Below are positions 61,241 to 64,000 of a stretch of DNA of 64,000 nt, piece by piece. The first letter of the stretch is position 1. Each line of letters opens with the position of its first letter. The stretch is from the NCBI GenBank assembly GCA_001887945.1, contig LDOQ01000066.1, positions 124,001 through 188,000 on the forward strand. The letters run 5' to 3'. Origin of the DNA: Spraguea lophii (lineage: Eukaryota > Microsporidia > Spragueidae). The position numbers and the translations under genes were made by a program. The notes under the pieces are model-generated. The model saw only the letters and a program-made list of their open reading frames with translations, was not told the origin of the DNA and made no database searches.

Positions 61241-61978
61241 TTACTCCAAAGCTTTAATTATATCAATAAAATTATTTTTCAACGATGCACCACCTACTAG
61301 AAATCCATCGATATTTTTTATTCCTGCTATTTCTTTCGCATTTTCTGCGGTAACTGATCCACCATATAATACTCTACCTTCTATTTTATTTTCCTTCTTA
61401 AATTGTATAATAGCTGATACGATGTCTTCTATCTCTGTTTTTGTTGCTGTTTTACCTGTACCTATAGCCCATACTGGTTCATATGCTAAAATTATATGGT
61501 TATTATTATCAAACGATTTTAAACATTCTTTTATTTGTGTTGTTACAACTTCTTTTGCATTCTTTCTCTCTTCAAGGGTTTCTCCAATACATAAAATTAT
61601 TTTCAAACCACTTTTTAATGCTGCTTCTATTTTTTTGGATATGGTTTGATTATTTTCTCCTAGTTGGCGCATTTCACTATGTCCTAATATTACATATGTA
61701 ACGCCTATATCTTTTAGATGTATTGGACTTACCTGGCCAGTATGATTTCCTGATATAAATTCACTGCAATTTTGTGCGGCTATTTTAATATGAGATGTGA
61801 AAGAACATTGTGCCTGATGAATAAATGGTAATGGTGGAGCAATAACAGTTTCAACACTTTTGAAATCAGGCAAAACAAAATTTTGTATAAATTCGAGGTC
61901 GCTATTTAGTTTCCAATTCCCAACACATATCTTACTATTAGTTGAATATTTTTCCGAATTATCATTCTGTTTCTTCAT
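61241..61978 (-). CDS. TPI1: Triosephosphate isomerase
   Basis: The 245-residue glycolytic TIM barrel has GNWKLN (catalytic Lys at about 23), ILGHSEMRQLG (catalytic His at about 97; the family usually has HSERR), the catalytic Glu in AYEPVWAIGTGKTA (about 167, with the flexible loop 6) and YGGSVTAEN near the phosphate site. Length is normal (about 248). A 15-residue polar N-terminal extension precedes the KICVGNWK start. The change ER to MR in the HSERR motif is unusual but not in a catalytic residue. Confidence 0.96.
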   Translation of the reverse strand: MKKQNDNSEKYSTNSKICVGNWKLNSDLEFIQNFVLPDFKSVETVIAPPLPFIHQAQCSFTSHIKIAAQNCSEFISGNHTGQVSPIHLKDIGVTYVILGHSEMRQLGENNQTISKKIEAALKSGLKIILCIGETLEERKNAKEVVTTQIKECLKSFDNNNHIILAYEPVWAIGTGKTATKTEIEDIVSAIIQFKKENKIEGRVLYGGSVTAENAKEIAGIKNIDGFLVGGASLKNNFIDIIKALE

Positions 61979-62049
61979 TTAATTTTAGGGGATATTAAAA
62001 TTTCTGTGATATCAAAATTTCACAGATAAATAACATTATAAAGATAAAT

Positions 62050-62516
62050 TTTATAAATGAAACTTTTTATTTATAGAAATTTTCTGTTACGGCTTATCGT
62101 GGTTTATGGTTTTTGGTCATTAAAGTATATTTAAAGTTGTATTAACTAGGGTTGTTACATACATACATTAACTTCATCATATTTTATATTCCAGAACATT
62201 AAGATTGTGCATATGATGCACGTCCTCATTTCATTCTAATTTTTTAAAGATTATACTCTTTTTCCTGGCATAATATAAACCAGATCATAAATCAATATAA
62301 ATATTATAATTACATTAATTAAACATTACTTTAATCTGTAGTAGGTCGTCGTGCAAGGCATAACTAATGCTATTAAACCCTTACCCATTCAATGACCTTT
62401 CCTTTCTACCTTTTTTATTCTTTTTTTTAAAATTCTTCTGACCGAAAGAGCTAAACTTATTGAGCTGAAATGTGTTTATCATCCACACTCACTGGACCAA
62501 ACGGGTTGAGGAGAGA
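62050..62516 (-). repeat. SINE copy with decayed head and decayed target duplication
   Basis: Antisense: TGAAACTTTTTATTTATAGA, then CTGTTACGGCTTATCGTGG, CATATGATGCACGTCCTCAT, CCCATTCAATGACCTTTCC, then head with CTGGACCAAACGGG. ATAAAGATAAATTT (about 62040) and ATAAAGAGTAAAATT (about 62519) on the two sides may be a diverged target duplication. Confidence 0.8.
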
Positions 62517-62843
62517 CAATAAAGAGTAAAATTAAGTTGTTGGAACATATTAAATTTAAAATAGAAAATAGTTTAAATATCATCAATATCGTAAGAATGA
62601 ACTTCCCGCATGAGCCCGGAAATTTTATGAAATATGCAAAAATCATTACGTAATGATAAAAGATGTTGTATCCTTTTATAAAAATAACAGATTTTGAAAT
62701 TATAATAAAATTTAATAAATTTCACATCACCACAAACTATTCTTTTAAAAAAATATTATCAAAAATTTTTCACTGATAATTGAATCTTATTTTTTTTTAA
62801 AAAAATCCATGGGAAATAAAAAATTATAATTACTAATAACCCT
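62517..62843. other. Intergenic region, nothing recognised
   Basis: AT-rich, with a small less AT-rich patch at 62597-62625 (AACTTCCCGCATGAGCCCGG). The right end has CCCT before the CFD1-like ATG. Confidence 0.4.
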
Positions 62844-63636
62844 ATGTATATATTTAATATAATATCATCTAAAGGTGGAGTTGGTAAATCTACTATATCA
62901 GCCACTATAGCACATAAACTATCACAACTAGAGGATACTCTACTAATAGATTTAGATTTCTGTCCATCTCAAGGAAGAATATTTCAAATAAAAGAAAATG
63001 AAAGAATAATTAAAAGTAATAAAGGGTTAGTAAGATATCTAATAACAATAAAAAGGATGACAGTATAACAAATACTACTACTAATACTAATTTATATTTA
63101 TTATCTTTATCACAAATGATAGATAAGGATAAATGTTTATCATGGAGAGACACCAAGAAAAATAAAATAATAAAATTATTTATAGAAAGTATAGATAAAT
63201 ATAAATACATAGTAATAGATAATACGATAGAAGATAGAATAGTAGAAAAGGAATATATAAATAATAATGAGATAGATAATAATATCAATAGAAATATAAT
63301 AAATTTATTACCTAAAGAATATAAGATTATAAATATTTTAGTAACTACATCACAATCCGTTAATACCTGTAATAATTATTATTTTAATAAAGACGATAAA
63401 GATATTACTAACAGTCATATAAATAATACTATCAATATTTATGGTGTCATAGAGAATATGTCTGTGTATAAATGTAGGTATTGTAATGATTGTATAAATA
63501 TTTTTAGTACTGGCGGGGCTGAAATACTTGCTAAGAATATCAATAGTAAATTCTTAGGTAGAATAGAAATATTAGATGATATATTTAATAGTAAGATCGA
63601 TGTAATAGATAAACTTATTAATGATATATATGGTTT
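62844..63636 (+). pseudogene. CFD1: CFD1-like P-loop ATPase, frame interrupted and 3' end disrupted
   Basis: The start (CCCT directly before ATG) gives FNIISSKGGVGKSTISATIA (P-loop with the deviant Lys) and LLIDLDFCPSQGRIF. The frame stops at 63068. Reading continues in another frame from about 63056: LYLLSLSQMIDKDKCLSW, KYIVIDNTIEDRI, YKCRYCNDCINIFSTGGAEI, then LGRIEILDD to about 63630. CFD1/NBP35 proteins have W(R)G.KK, D.PPGT and a CPxC; here these are WRD.KK, DNTIED and CRYC. The gene either carries an indel or an atypical 26-nt intron (63033-63058, GTAAGA...AAAAAG) that restores the frame. Its last codons are taken from an adjacent transposon end. Together this suggests decay, with a functional copy elsewhere. 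Confidence 0.65.
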
Positions 63637-64000
63637 TTCGATCAATTTCGTACGATTTTTCAATCAAATTCGTACGGTGTCAAAACAATCAAAATTACTT
63701 TAAAAAGAATGGAACTTTTTTCAATCAAATTCGTACGACCCTAATAGATGAAAAAAATACAAAAAAATTGAAATTGAGACAAGAGAACAAATCCTTTTTT
63801 TACACAATAAAGGTATGCCTTATAACAAAATAGGTGAGAAACTGGGATTGGCCAAATCTACTGTTCAATCTATTATTCAAAAGTTTAATAGTAAAGGCGT
63901 TTTATCGGTTGAAGAAAGAGGCGGAGATAAAAGGTCTAAATTTGGTGATGTCGAAAGGATATTTATATCTAACCTTGTTGATGGAAACCCAATAATCACT
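63634..64000 (+). mobile_element. Mariner-like transposon, left end (partial)
   Basis: Three direct copies of TTTTTC(A/G)ATCAA(A/T)TTCGTACG occur at 63634-63654, 63656-63676 and 63716-63737, followed by a transposase frame. The first copy touches the end of the CFD1-like gene. The element continues beyond the right edge, so its other end and target duplication cannot be seen. Confidence 0.7.
63815..64000 (+). CDS. Transposase N-terminus, HTH of Tc1/mariner type (partial)
   Basis: The frame is open from about 63752 to the window end; the first ATG in frame is at 63815. It reads IGEKLGLAKSTVQSIIQKFN (a helix-turn-helix DNA-binding unit) followed by KGVLSVEERGGDKRSKF and VERIFISNLVDGNPIIT, the bipartite HTH layout of Tc1/mariner-type DDE transposases. 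Upstream codons in the same frame (REQILFLHNKG) look like the family's first helix, with an ATG out of frame by one base in an A-run, so the start may be frameshifted. The catalytic domain is outside the window. Confidence 0.75.
   Translation, partial: MPYNKIGEKLGLAKSTVQSIIQKFNSKGVLSVEERGGDKRSKFGDVERIFISNLVDGNPIIT

Noticed and set aside
1..64000. CRISPR array or bacterial operon content
   Set aside because: No spaced direct repeats of the right kind, and every recognisable gene is eukaryotic.

Overview
This window looks like a piece of a microsporidian nuclear genome. The DNA is very AT-rich, the genes are compact and mostly intronless eukaryotic housekeeping genes shorter than their yeast counterparts, and many start codons have a CCC or CCCT run 0-10 nt upstream (for example at 687, 3189, 3813, 6127, 10269, 27603, 30140, 35142, 49423 and 53066), which is the known microsporidian start-proximal motif. 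Two genes carry extremely short introns (19-23 nt) of the form GTAAGT...TTAATTAG or TTTTAG. I could not assign a species.

Layout. 1-6000: CDK7/Kin28 kinase (cut by the window edge), RPS13, calcineurin A, RPS25, a 3-ketoacyl-CoA reductase and the RNase P/MRP subunit Rpp1. 6100-16200: alanyl-tRNA synthetase, CCT6, NOG2 GTPase, ELP3, a small coiled-coil protein and a GLTSCR1-domain-like protein. 16200-26000 is gene-poor: a Qb-SNARE-like protein, SUA5, a spliced multi-pass membrane protein (possibly UPF0658), a secreted LRR protein and adrenodoxin reductase, among several SINE copies. 26200-32700 holds three probable mitotic proteins: an INCENP/Sli15-like protein, a KNL1/Spc105-like protein and a small KEN-box protein; an arrestin-like protein lies among them. 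33700-45800: a GYF-domain protein, a dead Merlin/IS1595-type transposon, a CDK9/Bur1-like kinase, a spliced BolA gene, and a tight cluster of PI31/Fub1, eIF4E, GAR1, UBC8, RPS4 and PDAT/LRO1. 47600-64000: an ABCG half-transporter, transposase relics, 5S rRNA, CAF1/POP2 deadenylase, SRP19, a TFIIIC TPR subunit (TFC4-like), RPL4, TPI, and a decayed or spliced CFD1-like gene interrupted at its 3' end by a mariner-type element that runs off the window.

The most unusual content is non-coding. A tRNA-headed SINE family has about ten full or partial copies. Two copies have exact 15-bp target-site duplications, and one of these is 5'-truncated, as expected from LINE-type reverse transcription. Several short open frames in the intergenic space are only pieces of this SINE. 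There are also remnants of at least three DNA transposon types (Merlin-like, DDE/mariner-like, possible pogo-like).

Functionally the genes fit a reduced parasite: translation and ribosome assembly (RPS4, RPS13, RPS25, RPL4, NOG2, GAR1, eIF4E, AlaRS, ELP3, SUA5), RNA processing and Pol III (Rpp1, TFC4, 5S), secretion (SRP19, SNARE), lipid metabolism (KAR, PDAT), mitosome/cytosolic Fe-S assembly (adrenodoxin reductase, CFD1-like, BolA), glycolysis (TPI), and signalling and cell division (calcineurin, CDKs, INCENP, KNL1). All functional calls come from reading motifs by eye; no database search was possible.
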